A DNA stretch of 64,000 nt from Pseudomonadota bacterium (GTDB lineage: Bacteria; Pseudomonadota; Gammaproteobacteria; Burkholderiales; Chitinibacteraceae): assembly GCA_018261735.1 (NCBI GenBank), contig JAGTRM010000011.1:1-64000 (forward strand), read 5' to 3'. Shown here piece after piece: positions 1 through 9,758 of this stretch. The position numbers were made by a program, and so were the translations under genes. The notes under the pieces were generated by a model. The model searched no databases, was not told the DNA's origin, and saw nothing but the letters and a program-made list of their open reading frames with translations. Each line of letters begins with the position of its first letter. The stretch's first letter is position 1.

Positions 1-11
1 TTTTGGAATTC

Positions 12-88
12 TGGCGGAGCGGACGGGACTCGAACCCGCGACCCCCGGCGTGACAGGCCGGTATTCTAACCAACTGAACTACCGCTCC
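12..88 (-). tRNA. tRNA-Asp (GTC)
   Basis: Read on the minus strand this is a complete cloverleaf: a GGAGCGG acceptor arm pairing with CCGCTCC, a TTCGAGTC T-loop region, an anticodon loop CTGTCAC with anticodon GTC, and an encoded CCA end. It lies downstream of tRNA-Val and hupB in the same direction, so the three may be co-transcribed. Confidence 0.96.
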
Positions 89-146
89 AGAATCATTAAG
101 TGCATTGTAACCAAACAAACAGCTTAATGCAAGCATTTATGTAATT

Positions 147-223
147 TGGTGGGTAGTAGTGGATTCGAACCACCGACCTCCTGCGTGTGAAGCAGGCGCT
201 CTAACCAACTGAGCTAACCACCC
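147..223 (-). tRNA. tRNA-Val (CAC)
   Basis: Minus-strand cloverleaf with acceptor GGGTGGT pairing with ACTACCC, T-loop GTTCGAATC and an encoded CCA. The anticodon stem CCTGC/GCAGG closes the loop TTCACAC, which gives anticodon CAC (valine, GUG codons). It sits 58 bp upstream of tRNA-Asp and 44 bp downstream of hupB. Confidence 0.94.
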
Positions 224-267
224 TTTGCACTCAATAAAATTGCCGCTCCGTGGAGCAGCAAAGTCGA

Positions 268-540
268 TTATTGTACGGCATCTTTCAAGGATTTACCAGC
301 CCTGAACTTCGGCTGCTTGGCGGCGGCGATCTTGATGGTTTCACCAGTACGCGGATTACGGCCAGTGCGCTCTTCACGATCAGCCACGTAGAAAGAACCA
401 AAGCCAACAAGAGTCACCTCATCGCCTGATTTCAAGGCATTGGCAATAGCTTCAACAGCCGCATCCAGCGCCTTGCCAGATTGAGCCTTGGTCAGGCCAG
501 CCGATTCAGCGATAGCATCAATCAGTTCCGATTTGTTCAC
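268..540 (-). CDS. hupB: DNA-binding protein HU
   Basis: Nucleoid-associated histone-like protein that binds and bends DNA as a dimer. The 90 residues cover the whole family: N-terminal helices ([11 protein letters not shown]), the GFGSF turn near residues 46-50, and the [10 protein letters not shown] beta-arm with its conserved Arg-Asn-Pro tip near residues 58-67. Translation appears to start at GTG, preceded by an AAAAGGGG ribosome-binding site. An ATG-TAA pair sits directly in front of the GTG in the same frame. The gene follows lon on the same strand and has its own strong sigma-70-type promoter just after the lon stop. The HU/IHF family is unambiguous; HU rather than IHF is supported by the sequence and the lon neighbourhood. 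Confidence 0.97.
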   Translation of the reverse strand: MNKSELIDAIAESAGLTKAQSGKALDAAVEAIANALKSGDEVTLVGFGSFYVADREERTGRNPRTGETIKIAAAKQPKFRAGKSLKDAVQ

Positions 541-600
541 TTACATCCCCTTTTTTCAGATTTATGATTGGATTGGTCCGATAATCCGAATTACTCACAC

Positions 601-630
601 TTTATAACAAGCTGCAAATTACCGTGTCAA
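601..630 (-). promoter_or_regulatory. sigma-70-type promoter for hupB
   Basis: On the minus strand a perfect TTGACA (625-630) is followed after 18 bp by TATAAA (601-606). An alternative reading is TTATAA with a 17-bp spacer. The -35 box abuts the lon stop codon, so hupB can be expressed independently of lon. Confidence 0.75.
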
Positions 631-3048
631 CTAGTGTTTCAACGACTGTTGGGTAGGCTCAACATCCGTTTTCCCGATAACCGCCTCGGTTATTTCTTCC
701 CGCACAGGCAAAGGTTCTGGTTGGCGCTCCAGAGCATATCCCAGCACCTGATCAAACCACTTGACCGGGTGAATTACAAGCCCGCGCTTCACATTATCTG
801 GCATTTCAGTCAGATCTTTTGCATTACCTTCCGGTATCAACACATATTTGATGCCGCCACGATGTGCGGCAAGCAATTTTTCCTTGAGACCGCCAATGGG
901 CAATACCTCGCCCCGCAGGGTAATCTCGCCGGTCATTGCAACGTCGCAGCGTACCGGAATTCCAGCCAAAATGGAAACCATTGCCGTAGCAATCGCAATC
1001 CCGGCAGAAGGACCATCCTTGGGCGTGGCACCTTCAGGCAAATGGATGTGGATATCGTGCTTTTGGTAAAACTCCGGATCGATGCCCAGCAAGGCCGCAC
1101 GACTCCTGACCACGGACATGGCGGTCTGGATGGATTCCTGCATGACATCGCCCAGCTTGCCCGTCTGGATGATCTTGCCCTTGCCCGGCAGCTTCACCGC
1201 CTCGATGGTCAACAACTCGCCGCCCACCTCGGTCCACGCCAAACCGGTCACCTGGCCAATCTGGTTTTTCTGCTCGGCCATGCCAAAGTCATAACGGCGA
1301 ACACCGAGATATTTGTCGATATTCTTCGGGGTGACCGTTACCTTCTTGTCGGACGGCTTGGTGAGCAGGCTCTTGACCACCTTGCGGCAAATGCGGGCAA
1401 TTTCGCGATCCAGGCTGCGCACACCGGCTTCGCGGGTGTAGTAACGAACCACGTCGCGCAGCGCGCCATCGTTGATCTGCAACTCACCTTCCTTCACGCC
1501 ATTGGCCTTCATCTGCTTGGGCACAAGGTACTTGAGCGCAATATTGACCTTTTCGTCTTCCGTATAGCCGGCGAGACGAATCACTTCCATCCGGTCGAGT
1601 AGCGCCGGCGGAATATTGAGCGTGTTGGCCGTGGCAACGAACATCACATCGGAGAGATCGTAATCGACTTCGAGGTAATGATCGCTGAATGCGTGGTTTT
1701 GCTCAGGATCCAGCACTTCCAGCAAGGCGGACGACGGGTCGCCGCGGAAATCCGCACCGATCTTGTCGACTTCATCGAGCAGGAACAGCGGGTTTTTCAC
1801 CCCTACCTTGGTCATCGATTGCAGGATCTTGCCGGGCATCGAACCGATGTAAGTGCGGCGATGTCCCCGGATTTCGGCTTCGTCGCGCATGCCGCCCAGC
1901 GCCATGCGCACAAACTTGCGATTGGTGGCCTTGGCAATCGATTCACCCAGCGAGGTCTTGCCCACGCCAGGCGGGCCGACGAGGCACAGGATCGGCGCCT
2001 TGAGCTTCTCGACCCGGCTTTGCACCGCGAGATATTCAACGATGCGTTCCTTGACCTTTTCCAGGCCATAGTGATCCTCGTCCAGCGTGGCTTCGGCCAC
2101 GGCAATATCCTTGCCGATCTTGGTGCGCTTTTTCCATGGCAGCGCCAGCAGGGTATCGATATAGTTGCGCACCACCGTGGCTTCGGCCGACATCGGCGAC
2201 ATCATGCGCAGCTTTTTGAGTTCGGCCTCGGCTTTTTCGCGCGCCTCCTTGCTCAGGCCTGCGGCCTTGATCTTCTTGTCCAGCTCATCCAGATCGGCAT
2301 TTTCGTCGATCTCACCAAGTTCTTTCTGGATCGCCTTGACCTGTTCGTTCAGGTAGTACTCGCGCTGGCTCTTTTCCATCTGGCGCTTGACGCGGCCGCG
2401 AATGCGCTTTTCCACCTGCAGGATATCTAGCTCGGTTTCCAGTTGCTTGAGCAGGTGCTCCAGACGTTTCTTCACATCGGTCATTTCCAGAATGACCTGC
2501 TTTTGTTCAAGTTTCAGCGGCAGATGCGCAGCCACCGTATCGGCGAGGCGGCTGGCCGATTCGATACCCGAGAGCGAAGCCAGAATTTCCGGCGGAATCT
2601 TCTTGTTGAGTTTCACGTACTGATCGAACTGCGTCACCAGTGTGCGGCGCATCGCTTCGACTTCGTGCCCCTCTTCGTCATCCTGTGACAAGGGCATCAC
2701 CTCGGCACGGTAGTAGCCCTCGTCATCGGAAAGCGAGCGGATATCTGCTCTTTGAACGCCTTCGACCAGCACCTTGACTGTGCCGTCCGGCAGTTTCAGC
2801 AGCTGCAACACGCTGGCAATGGTGCCAACCGGGTAAACATCGGCGAGTTCCGGCTCATCCTTGGCCGCATTCTTCTGCGCTGCCAGCAAGATGTGACGCC
2901 CGGAATCCACCGCAGCTTCCAGCGCGCGGATCGACTTGGGGCGGCCGACAAACAACGGGATCACCATATGCGGAAATACGACAACATCCCGCAGCGGCAA
3001 CAAGGGGAAGGCGGTGAGTTCAGTAGGCAATACTTGTTGTTCGGACAT
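631..3048 (-). CDS. lon: ATP-dependent protease Lon
   Basis: Cytosolic AAA+ serine protease that degrades misfolded and regulatory proteins. The predicted 805 residues match the usual length. In order they show the N-terminal substrate-recognition LON domain (about residues 10-205), a coiled-coil region, an AAA+ module with Walker [10 protein letters not shown] (about 358) and Walker [10 protein letters not shown], and a C-terminal protease domain. The catalytic Ser is in PKDGPSAG (residue 681 from the chosen start) and the catalytic Lys lies about 43 residues later in [12 protein letters not shown] chose the internal ATG at 3048 (MSEQQVLP) because family homology begins there; an in-frame start 13 codons upstream adds unconserved residues. 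The gene lies downstream of clpX with a terminator between, and has a possible heat-shock promoter. Confidence 0.98.
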   Translation of the reverse strand: MSEQQVLPTELTAFPLLPLRDVVVFPHMVIPLFVGRPKSIRALEAAVDSGRHILLAAQKNAAKDEPELADVYPVGTIASVLQLLKLPDGTVKVLVEGVQRADIRSLSDDEGYYRAEVMPLSQDDEEGHEVEAMRRTLVTQFDQYVKLNKKIPPEILASLSGIESASRLADTVAAHLPLKLEQKQVILEMTDVKKRLEHLLKQLETELDILQVEKRIRGRVKRQMEKSQREYYLNEQVKAIQKELGEIDENADLDELDKKIKAAGLSKEAREKAEAELKKLRMMSPMSAEATVVRNYIDTLLALPWKKRTKIGKDIAVAEATLDEDHYGLEKVKERIVEYLAVQSRVEKLKAPILCLVGPPGVGKTSLGESIAKATNRKFVRMALGGMRDEAEIRGHRRTYIGSMPGKILQSMTKVGVKNPLFLLDEVDKIGADFRGDPSSALLEVLDPEQNHAFSDHYLEVDYDLSDVMFVATANTLNIPPALLDRMEVIRLAGYTEDEKVNIALKYLVPKQMKANGVKEGELQINDGALRDVVRYYTREAGVRSLDREIARICRKVVKSLLTKPSDKKVTVTPKNIDKYLGVRRYDFGMAEQKNQIGQVTGLAWTEVGGELLTIEAVKLPGKGKIIQTGKLGDVMQESIQTAMSVVRSRAALLGIDPEFYQKHDIHIHLPEGATPKDGPSAGIAIATAMVSILAGIPVRCDVAMTGEITLRGEVLPIGGLKEKLLAAHRGGIKYVLIPEGNAKDLTEMPDNVKRGLVIHPVKWFDQVLGYALERQPEPLPVREEITEAVIGKTDVEPTQQSLKH

Positions 3049-3085
3049 GATGCTCAGAGCCTGAAGGAGTTTATTACATTGGAAC

Positions 3086-3113
3086 AATGCGGCTGAATGG
3101 TCGTTTATTCAAG
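3086..3113 (-). promoter_or_regulatory. possible sigma-32-like promoter for lon
   Basis: On the minus strand CTTGAA (3108-3113) and CCGCATT (3086-3092) are separated by 15 bp, resembling the heat-shock consensus CTTGAA-N13-15-CCCCATNT. It ends 38 bp before the lon start. lon is heat-shock controlled in many proteobacteria. The -10 match is imperfect, so this is a candidate only. Confidence 0.4.
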
Positions 3114-3120
3114 CACTGTC

Positions 3121-3154
3121 AACAGAAGAAGCCGCCCGACAAGCAGCGGGCGGC
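3121..3154 (-). terminator. intrinsic terminator after clpX
   Basis: Minus-strand GCCGCCCG and CGGGCGGC form an 8-bp GC stem with an 8-base loop, followed by a pyrimidine-rich tail TTCTTCTGTT. It lies 22 bp after the clpX stop and separates it from lon. The tail is not a pure U-run, so termination may be partial. Confidence 0.6.
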
Positions 3155-3176
3155 CAAACATTCATACTTCGATCAA

Positions 3177-4442
3177 TCAGGCAGCGTCGGATTCATCCGC
3201 TTCAACCGGAACCAATTGCGGCTGTGCCTGTGCCGTAATGACGGCAGGATTGACCACGACACGTGCGATGCCTTCGAGAGCCGGCAACTCGTACATGGTA
3301 TCGAGTAGTGCACCCTCAAGGATCGAACGCAGGCCGCGCGCACCTGTCTTGCGTTCCATGGCCTTGCGCGCCATGGCCGCCAGTGCTGCAGGCTCAATAT
3401 CCAGCTCAACCCCTTCCATGTCGAAGAGCTTCTTGAACTGCTTGACCAGCGCATTTTTTGGCTCGGTCAGAATCGATACCAGCGCGGCCTCATCCAGCTC
3501 TTCCAAGGTGGCGATCACCGGCAAACGGCCGACGAATTCAGGAATCAGCCCGAAACGCACCAGGTCGTCGGGTTCGACATCATGCAAGCGCCGCGCGTTT
3601 TTCTCGCGCGCAGCTTCGCTGATCACTTCTGCGCCGAATCCCATGCCGCCCTTGACCGAGCGGTTACGGATGATCTTGTCGAGACCTTCGAATGCGCCAC
3701 CGCAGATGAACAGGATATTGGTGGTATCGACCTGCGGCATATCCTGATTGGGATGCTTGCGCCCGCCATGTGGAGGCACCGAGGCCACGGTTCCTTCGAC
3801 AATTTTCAGCAATGCCTGTTGCACGCCTTCACCGGAAACATCGCGGGTGATGGACGGGTTTTCCGATTTGCGGGCAATCTTGTCGATTTCATCGATGAAG
3901 ACGATGCCACGCTGGGCCTTCTCGACATCGTAATCGCACTGCGCCAAAAGCTTGGCGATGATGTGCTCGACATCCTCGCCCACGTAACCGGCTTCAGTCA
4001 GCGTCGTAGCATCGGCGATCACAAACGGTACATCGAGCATTCGGGCCAGCGTTTGCGCCAGGTAGGTCTTGCCCGACCCGGTCGGCCCGATCAGCAGAAT
4101 ATTGGACTTAGCCAATTCCACGTCCTGATCGCCCACCTTGCTCGACAAGCGCTTGTAATGGTTATAAACCGCTACCGCCAAAATTTTCTTGGCGCGATCC
4201 TGGCCAATCACATACTGGTCGAGGTTTTCGCGGATCTCGGTCGGCAGCGGCAGGCGTTTGCCGCCCGGCGTCTGGACCTCGGTCACGTTGGACTGACCAG
4301 CCTCTTCGCGGATGATGTCCGTGCAGAGCGCGATGCACTCGTTGCAAATAAATACCTGCGGGCCGGCGATCAGTTTGGTGACTTCATGCTGGCTTTTGCC
4401 ACAGAAAGAACAGTAAAGCAGCTTGTCGCTCGATTTGGGCAT
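3177..4442 (-). CDS. clpX: ClpXP unfoldase subunit ClpX
   Basis: AAA+ unfoldase that recognises substrates and feeds them to ClpP. The 421-residue length is typical. The N-terminal zinc-binding domain has two CxxC pairs (CSFC near residues 11-14, CNEC near 33-36). Next come Walker A GPTGSGKT (about 119), Walker [10 protein letters not shown], the RSVKGG/GFGAEV pore-loop region and the sensor-2 segment GARGLRS near the C-terminus. It lies downstream of clpP on the same strand, the usual order tig-clpP-clpX-lon, with an attenuator-like terminator in the 80-bp gap from clpP. Confidence 0.98.
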   Translation of the reverse strand: MPKSSDKLLYCSFCGKSQHEVTKLIAGPQVFICNECIALCTDIIREEAGQSNVTEVQTPGGKRLPLPTEIRENLDQYVIGQDRAKKILAVAVYNHYKRLSSKVGDQDVELAKSNILLIGPTGSGKTYLAQTLARMLDVPFVIADATTLTEAGYVGEDVEHIIAKLLAQCDYDVEKAQRGIVFIDEIDKIARKSENPSITRDVSGEGVQQALLKIVEGTVASVPPHGGRKHPNQDMPQVDTTNILFICGGAFEGLDKIIRNRSVKGGMGFGAEVISEAAREKNARRLHDVEPDDLVRFGLIPEFVGRLPVIATLEELDEAALVSILTEPKNALVKQFKKLFDMEGVELDIEPAALAAMARKAMERKTGARGLRSILEGALLDTMYELPALEGIARVVVNPAVITAQAQPQLVPVEADESDAA

Positions 4443-4474
4443 ATTGGCTAATCTCTGCCGTCAGGGCGAAGAAG

Positions 4475-4506
4475 GAAAAAAGGCCATCGCCGACAAGGCG
4501 ACGGCC
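4475..4506 (-). terminator. attenuator-like terminator between clpP and clpX
   Basis: Minus-strand GGCCGTCGCC and GGCGATGGCC pair over 10 bp with one G-U, closed by a short loop and followed by TTTTTT. It lies between the clpP stop and the clpX start, so some transcripts may end here and set the ClpP:ClpX ratio. The structure is seen directly; its effect is inferred. Confidence 0.65.
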
Positions 4507-4522
4507 GGAATGAAACGAAAAA

Positions 4523-5149
4523 TCAGCGTGCAGAGCCGCGGTTCAGCAGCACTTCATCGACCAGGCCATAAGACTTGGCTTCATCGGCGCTCATGAAGTT
4601 GTCACGATCGGTATCGCGCTCGAGTGTTTGCAGGCTTTGCCCGGTATGCTTGGCCAACAGCTCGTTCAGGGTACGCTTGGTCTTGATCAGTTCGCGGGCA
4701 TGGATTTCGATGTCCGATGCCTGGCCTGCCAGACCGCCGATCAGCGGCTGGTGGATCATGATGCGCGAGTGCGGCAGGGCAAAACGCTTGCCCTTGGCAC
4801 CGCCGGCAAGCAGGAAGGCACCCATGCTGGCGGCCATGCCGACGCACAGGGTCGACACATCCGGCTTGATGAACTGCATCGTATCGTAAATCGCCAGCCC
4901 CGCCGTGACCGAACCGCCCGGCGAATTGATGTACAGGGAGATGTCCTTGTCGGGATTTTCCGACTCCAGGAACAACAGCTGGGCAACGACCAGATTGGCC
5001 GTCTGATCGTTGACCGGTCCCACCAGGAAAATAACCCGCTCCTTGAGCAGGCGCGAATAGATATCGTAAGAACGCTCGCCGCGTCCGCTCTGCTCCACCA
5101 CCATCGGGATATAACCGAGGTTTTGCGGATCAAATTCCTGTCTGGACAT
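4523..5149 (-). CDS. clpP: ATP-dependent Clp protease proteolytic subunit
   Basis: Serine protease forming the double heptameric chamber used by ClpX or ClpA. The 208 residues include the nucleophile Ser in GMAASMGA (S108), the His in RIMIHQP (H133) and the Asp in the ERDTDRD segment near residue 182, giving the full triad. The YINSPGGS oxyanion segment is at residues 73-80. The N-terminus should be processed, as is usual in the family. The gene is 32 bp downstream of tig and 80 bp upstream of clpX. Confidence 0.98.
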   Translation of the reverse strand: MSRQEFDPQNLGYIPMVVEQSGRGERSYDIYSRLLKERVIFLVGPVNDQTANLVVAQLLFLESENPDKDISLYINSPGGSVTAGLAIYDTMQFIKPDVSTLCVGMAASMGAFLLAGGAKGKRFALPHSRIMIHQPLIGGLAGQASDIEIHARELIKTKRTLNELLAKHTGQSLQTLERDTDRDNFMSADEAKSYGLVDEVLLNRGSAR

Positions 5150-5181
5150 GTTTATCTCCCTGCAAGGCCCGTTTAGACCGA

Positions 5182-6489
5182 TCAGGCCTGTTGGCCCATC
5201 AGTTCGTCAAAGGCAGCGGCCTTTTCAACCACCTTGACTTTGTTCAGCACAAATTCCACCACGCCGTCTTCCAGCGCCATCGATTCCGCACTGGCCAGAC
5301 GCTTCTTGTCGGCGTAGTACCAAGCCACGACTTCGGCCGGGTTTTCATAATTCTGCGCCAGATCTTCGACGATCGCTTTCACTTGTTCCGGCTTGGCTTT
5401 CAGGTCATTGGCTTCGACCAGCTCGGCCAGCACCAGGCCCAGATGCACGCGGCGCTTGGCTTGCGCTTCGAACATTTCAGGCGGGAACGGCATTTGTTTC
5501 AGGTCCATGCCGCGCGCCTTCATGTCGGATTGCGCGTTTTCCAGCAAGCGACCGATTTCCAGGGAAACCAGCGACTTGGGCAATTCCAGCGGAGCGGCCG
5601 CAACCAGCGCATTCAGAACATTTTCCTTCACGCGGGCCTTGAGGCGGTTACGCACTTCGCGCGACAGGTTGGCTTTCACTTCCTCGCGCATCTTGGCAAC
5701 GTCGCCGCCTTCGATACCGAGGCTGGTCGCGAATGCAGTATCCACTTCCGGCAGGATTGCTGCAGCGACATTTTTCACAGTGATTTCGAACTGTGCAGTC
5801 TTACCTGCCACGTCCTTGCCGTGGTATTCGGCCGGGAAGTTCACGGTCACGGTGCGGGTTTCGCCTTCCTTCATGCCACGGATACCGGTTTCGAATTCCG
5901 GCAGCATCTGGCCCTTGCCCAACACAAAAGCGTAGTTTTCCGAGCTGCCGCCAGCGAATTCAACGCCGTCGATCGTGCCCTTGAAATCAATGATCACGCG
6001 ATCTTCGTCGGCGGCTTCGCGCTCGACACGGTCAAAACGGGTACGCTGACGACGCAGGATATCGATGGTCTTGTCGACTTCGGCATCGGAGACTTCCAGC
6101 TGCGGCTTTTCCACTTCCACCGCAGCCAGATCACCGATCTTCACTTCCGGGTAGATTTCGAAAGTAGCCGCGAACTGGAATGCATCATCCGCGCCCTCGC
6201 CTTCCTTCGGTTCGAAGCGCGGGTAACCGGCCACGTTCAGTTTTTGTTCGGTCACGGCTTCGCCAAAGGCGCGCTCGACGGTTTCACCCAGGACTTCTTC
6301 CTGAACGCGGAAACCGTAGCTTTGTGCCACGACATTGATCGGAGCCTTGCCCGGACGGAAGCCATCGATCTTGGCAGTCTTGGCGACTCGCTTCAGGCGG
6401 GCATCCACCTGCTTGGCGATTTCTTCGCGCGGCACCGAAATGACCAGGCGGCGCTGGAGGTTTTCCAGGATTTCCAGTTGTGCTTGCAT
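5182..6489 (-). CDS. tig: trigger factor
   Basis: Ribosome-associated chaperone and peptidyl-prolyl isomerase that shelters nascent chains at the exit tunnel. The 435 residues show the N-terminal ribosome-binding domain with its GFRPGKAP signature (near residues 44-51), a central FKBP-like PPIase domain (about 150-245, with DRVIIDFKG and GFEF-type segments) and the helical C-terminal chaperone domain. It is the first protein gene of the tig-clpP-clpX-lon block and lies 90 bp downstream of tRNA-Leu on the same strand. Confidence 0.97.
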   Translation of the reverse strand: MQAQLEILENLQRRLVISVPREEIAKQVDARLKRVAKTAKIDGFRPGKAPINVVAQSYGFRVQEEVLGETVERAFGEAVTEQKLNVAGYPRFEPKEGEGADDAFQFAATFEIYPEVKIGDLAAVEVEKPQLEVSDAEVDKTIDILRRQRTRFDRVEREAADEDRVIIDFKGTIDGVEFAGGSSENYAFVLGKGQMLPEFETGIRGMKEGETRTVTVNFPAEYHGKDVAGKTAQFEITVKNVAAAILPEVDTAFATSLGIEGGDVAKMREEVKANLSREVRNRLKARVKENVLNALVAAAPLELPKSLVSLEIGRLLENAQSDMKARGMDLKQMPFPPEMFEAQAKRRVHLGLVLAELVEANDLKAKPEQVKAIVEDLAQNYENPAEVVAWYYADKKRLASAESMALEDGVVEFVLNKVKVVEKAAAFDELMGQQA

Positions 6490-6579
6490 TACCCGTATTC
6501 CTTCAATTTTCAGAAATTAACTCAGCGCAAATCCTTGCGCTGTCAATAAAACGTTCGGTGCAGGCCACGCCTTGCTGTC

Positions 6580-6664
6580 TGGTGCGAGCGGGGAGAGTCG
6601 AACTCCCACACCTTGCGGCGCTGGAACCTAAATCCAGTGCGTCTACCAATTTCGCCACGCTCGC
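6580..6664 (-). tRNA. tRNA-Leu (TAG)
   Basis: Class II tRNA on the minus strand with a long variable arm. The acceptor GCGAGCG pairs with CGCTCGC. The anticodon stem CTGGA/TCCAG closes the loop TTTAGGT, which gives anticodon TAG. The CCA end is encoded. A matching promoter lies just upstream. Confidence 0.95.
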
Positions 6665-6706
6665 AACGCACAACAACCAAGTGCCCGTCGTTGGACCAAG
6701 CGGGCG

Positions 6707-6735
6707 ATTATAGGGCAAAGCGTGTGCACTCACAA
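6707..6735 (-). promoter_or_regulatory. promoter for tRNA-Leu
   Basis: On the minus strand TTGTGA (6730-6735) and a perfect TATAAT (6707-6712) are separated by exactly 17 bp, 42 bp upstream of the tRNA-Leu 5' end. Confidence 0.75.
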
Positions 6736-6753
6736 ACCACTCTGGCTTACAGC

Positions 6754-6782
6754 TTGGCGCGCTCGATTACGGCGGCTATACT
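6754..6782 (+). promoter_or_regulatory. promoter for glnB
   Basis: TTGGCG (6754-6759) and TATACT (6777-6782) with a 17-bp spacer, 49 bp upstream of the glnB start. This fits a sigma-70-type, largely constitutive promoter. No sigma-54 GG/GC signature was noticed next to it. Confidence 0.6.
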
Positions 6783-6807
6783 CGATACATCATCGGCGCC
6801 AGCTTAG

Positions 6808-7170
<363 letters not shown>

Positions 7171-7210
7171 TTTTTTGATAAAAACAAACAAGCCGTAGCT
7201 GTATTCCCCC

Positions 7211-7241
7211 AAAAGCGCCCTTGCACAAGGCGCTTTTTTTT
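7211..7241 (+). terminator. terminator after glnB (convergent with priA)
   Basis: An AAGCGCC...GGCGCTT stem extended by CTTG/CAAG pairing and followed by TTTTTTT. It lies between the glnB stop and the convergent priA stop. Confidence 0.85.
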
Positions 7242-7245
7242 CGCC

Positions 7246-9420
7246 CTACCCCACCTCGATCGGATCCACATCCAGCGACCAGCGCACATTTCGGGCCTTG
7301 ATTGCCTCGATTCCCGGCATCGCCAGCGCCAGCGCCTGGATCAACTGCCCGCGCAATTCGGCGGCGATCAGCAATTGCGCGCGTTCCATGCCGGCTTTTT
7401 TCACCATGCTGGAAGCGACCGGATCGTACAGCGTCACCCCCGGCAAGGCGGGAAAACAGCTGCGGATGCCTTGCAAGAATGAGACTGCCTGGTCAAGCTG
7501 CTTCGCTTCCGCCCGGAACAGCACCCATGAAGCCCACGGCGGCAATCGTAATGCACGGCGCTCCTGCAGCGACTGGTTGGCAAATGCGCGGTAATCGCGT
7601 TCCAGCAGGCGGGCATAAAACGGATGCTCGGGGAACTGCGTCTGGATCAGCACTTCACCCGGTTGTTCGCGCCGGCCGGCACGGCCGGCCACTTGCGTCA
7701 GCAGCGCAAACAGGCGTTCTTCGGCACGGAAATCGACACTGAACAGCCCGGTATCCGCTTCCAATGCCACCACGCAGTTGAGCCGCGGAAAATCGTGGCC
7801 CTTGGCCAGCATCTGCGTGCCAATCAGGATATCGGCATCCCCGGCATGCACGGCATTCAATGCTGCATCCAGGCTACCTTTGCGCCGGGTTGAATCGCGG
7901 TCGATACGCAGCACGCGCTGATCAGGGAAGAGTTCCTGCAGCGAGGCTTCCAGCCTTTGCGTGCCGCGACCGAGCGGCTTGAGATCCTGATTGCCGCAAT
8001 CGGGACAGCGATGCACGACCGGTGCATCGTGCCCGCAATGATGGCAACGCAAGCGTCGCTCCGATAGATGCAGTACCAGTCGCGCAGAACAATGGCGGCA
8101 GACCGCCATCCAGCCGCACTCATTGCAAGCCAGCGCCGGCGAATAACCGCGCCGGTTAATAAATACGAGAGCCTGCTCCTTGCGCGCCATCGCTGCGGCA
8201 ATCGCGGCAATGGCCGCCTCGTGCAGCCCTTCGCGCTGCGGCGCGCGGCGCATGGAAAGCAGGCGCAAGGTAGGCAGCACCGCTCCGGAAACGGCACGGG
8301 ACTTGAGTTCCAGCAGGCGGTAGCGTCCCGCTTCGGCATTGCGCCAGCTCTCAAGGCTTGGCGTGGCGGAGCCCAGAACGATCGGAATTTGCGCCTGATT
8401 GGCACGGTACACGGCAACATCGCGCGCGGAGTAACGCAAACCGTCCTGTTGCTTGTACGAGGCATCGTGCTCTTCATCGACCACGATCAAGCCAAGCGCC
8501 GGCATCGGGGTAAATACGGACAACCGAGTCCCAAGCACGATATCGGCTTCGCCCGCCTGCGCGGCGAGCCAGCCGACCGCGCGTTCGGTCTCGTTCAGGC
8601 CGCTGTGCAGGCTGACAATGCGCGCAGCAGGAAAACGTGCGCAAAAACGCTCGACCAGTTGTGGCGTGAGATTGATTTCCGGCACCAATACCAGCACCTG
8701 CTTTTTCTGCCGCAGCTTGTCGGCGATCGCATGCAGGTAGACCTCAGTCTTGCCGCTGCCAGTGATACCAAACAACAGGAAACTGGCAAACCCCTGCGCG
8801 CCGGCAATGCTCTCCACGGCGGACTGCTGTTCGGCATGCAATGCGGGGGCGGGTTGCGCCGGGGGCGCGGGAAGGTCAGCTTCCGGCAGGGCTTCGACCC
8901 ATCCGGCAGCCAGCCAGTCGCGCACCCAGCGCATGGCCGGAGCGGCCAGTTCGCGCAAGGCCGCTGGGGTCTGCGCTTCGGCCAACACCTGTGCCACCCG
9001 GTGCTGCGCTTTGGCGCGGGCCGGCAAGCTTGCCAGCAAGCTCGCGCAGTCCCGTGCGCGGTAGAGCAGGCGCGGCGCTGGCGGTGTAAACACTTCGGGA
9101 GCACGAAAAACCGCCGGCAGCGTGGCGGCGATGACCTGGCCCAGCGGATGCTGGTAGTAATCCGCCACGAAGCGGCACAGATCCAGGCTGGTCGCCGGCA
9201 GGCAAGGCATGTCTCCCGGACTGGCCATGATCGGCTTGATCTTTCCGGCGAATCCATCGTCGCCCGGTTCCGCCATTTCATACACGAGGCCCGAAAGCAA
9301 GCGCGAGCCGAAAGGCACGAACACGCGCTCACCGACACCCACCACAAAATCACCGGCGGCGTAATCAAAACAACACCGCAAAGGGACGTCGAGAGCAACT
9401 TTCAGCAGCTTGCCGGTCAC
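7246..9420 (-). CDS. priA: primosomal protein N' (replication restart helicase PriA)
   Basis: 3'-5' DNA helicase that restarts stalled replication forks by assembling the primosome. The 724 residues comprise an N-terminal DNA-binding region, helicase Walker A GITGSGKTE, a DEEHDASYKQ box (DExH-type), the paired-zinc region with eight cysteines (CNEC, CRHC, CHHC, CPDC), and the C-terminal helicase motif GTQMLAKGHDF. It lies downstream of hemE on the same strand, separated by an unusual 338-bp A+T-rich gap. The start at 9420 gives the expected N-terminus. Confidence 0.97.
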   Translation of the reverse strand: MTGKLLKVALDVPLRCCFDYAAGDFVVGVGERVFVPFGSRLLSGLVYEMAEPGDDGFAGKIKPIMASPGDMPCLPATSLDLCRFVADYYQHPLGQVIAATLPAVFRAPEVFTPPAPRLLYRARDCASLLASLPARAKAQHRVAQVLAEAQTPAALRELAAPAMRWVRDWLAAGWVEALPEADLPAPPAQPAPALHAEQQSAVESIAGAQGFASFLLFGITGSGKTEVYLHAIADKLRQKKQVLVLVPEINLTPQLVERFCARFPAARIVSLHSGLNETERAVGWLAAQAGEADIVLGTRLSVFTPMPALGLIVVDEEHDASYKQQDGLRYSARDVAVYRANQAQIPIVLGSATPSLESWRNAEAGRYRLLELKSRAVSGAVLPTLRLLSMRRAPQREGLHEAAIAAIAAAMARKEQALVFINRRGYSPALACNECGWMAVCRHCSARLVLHLSERRLRCHHCGHDAPVVHRCPDCGNQDLKPLGRGTQRLEASLQELFPDQRVLRIDRDSTRRKGSLDAALNAVHAGDADILIGTQMLAKGHDFPRLNCVVALEADTGLFSVDFRAEERLFALLTQVAGRAGRREQPGEVLIQTQFPEHPFYARLLERDYRAFANQSLQERRALRLPPWASWVLFRAEAKQLDQAVSFLQGIRSCFPALPGVTLYDPVASSMVKKAGMERAQLLIAAELRGQLIQALALAMPGIEAIKARNVRWSLDVDPIEVG

Positions 9421-9758
9421 ATTTCATCCATGGTGAAAGCACAAAAATCCACAAAATTTCCTTTCATCTGCATATCCACAACTTCTGTGGATAACTTTGT
9501 GGATCAAGCGAAGATAAGCGGAAAAACCTCAGGATTGAAGCCATTTCAAACAGATTGCACAAAAATTAATCTCAAATATTTTTATATTTAAAATCAATAA
9601 GTTAATTATCTTACAGATTCACGATAAAGATATGAAACTTCCTATTGACAAGGCAGATTCAAGTGCCCCGCAATTGTGCATAAGTTGCTTTCAATTCTGT
9701 CTGCCCTGCATGAGCTATTGCATGCAACTCACTGATTCACGCGAAAAAATGGCAACTT
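9421..9758. promoter_or_regulatory. A+T-rich gap with a cluster of DnaA-box-like sequences
   Basis: This 338-bp gap has no credible gene. It contains two exact matches to TTATNCACA on the minus strand (9486-9494 TTATCCACA; 9675-9683 TTATGCACA). One-mismatch boxes are at 9472-9480 (ATATCCACA, plus) and 9498-9506 (TGATCCACA, minus), and there is a weaker AAATCCACA at 9445-9453. Four of the five lie within 62 bp, next to a very A+T-rich stretch (about 9555-9640). This could be a DnaA-binding regulatory or titration site, or an origin-like element. Boxes and composition are seen directly; function is inferred. Confidence 0.5.

Noticed and set aside
9421-9758. Definite call of the chromosomal origin
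   Set aside because: Only box content and A+T richness support it. No dnaA/dnaN is nearby and gene strand bias does not switch here, so it is kept as a candidate regulatory region.
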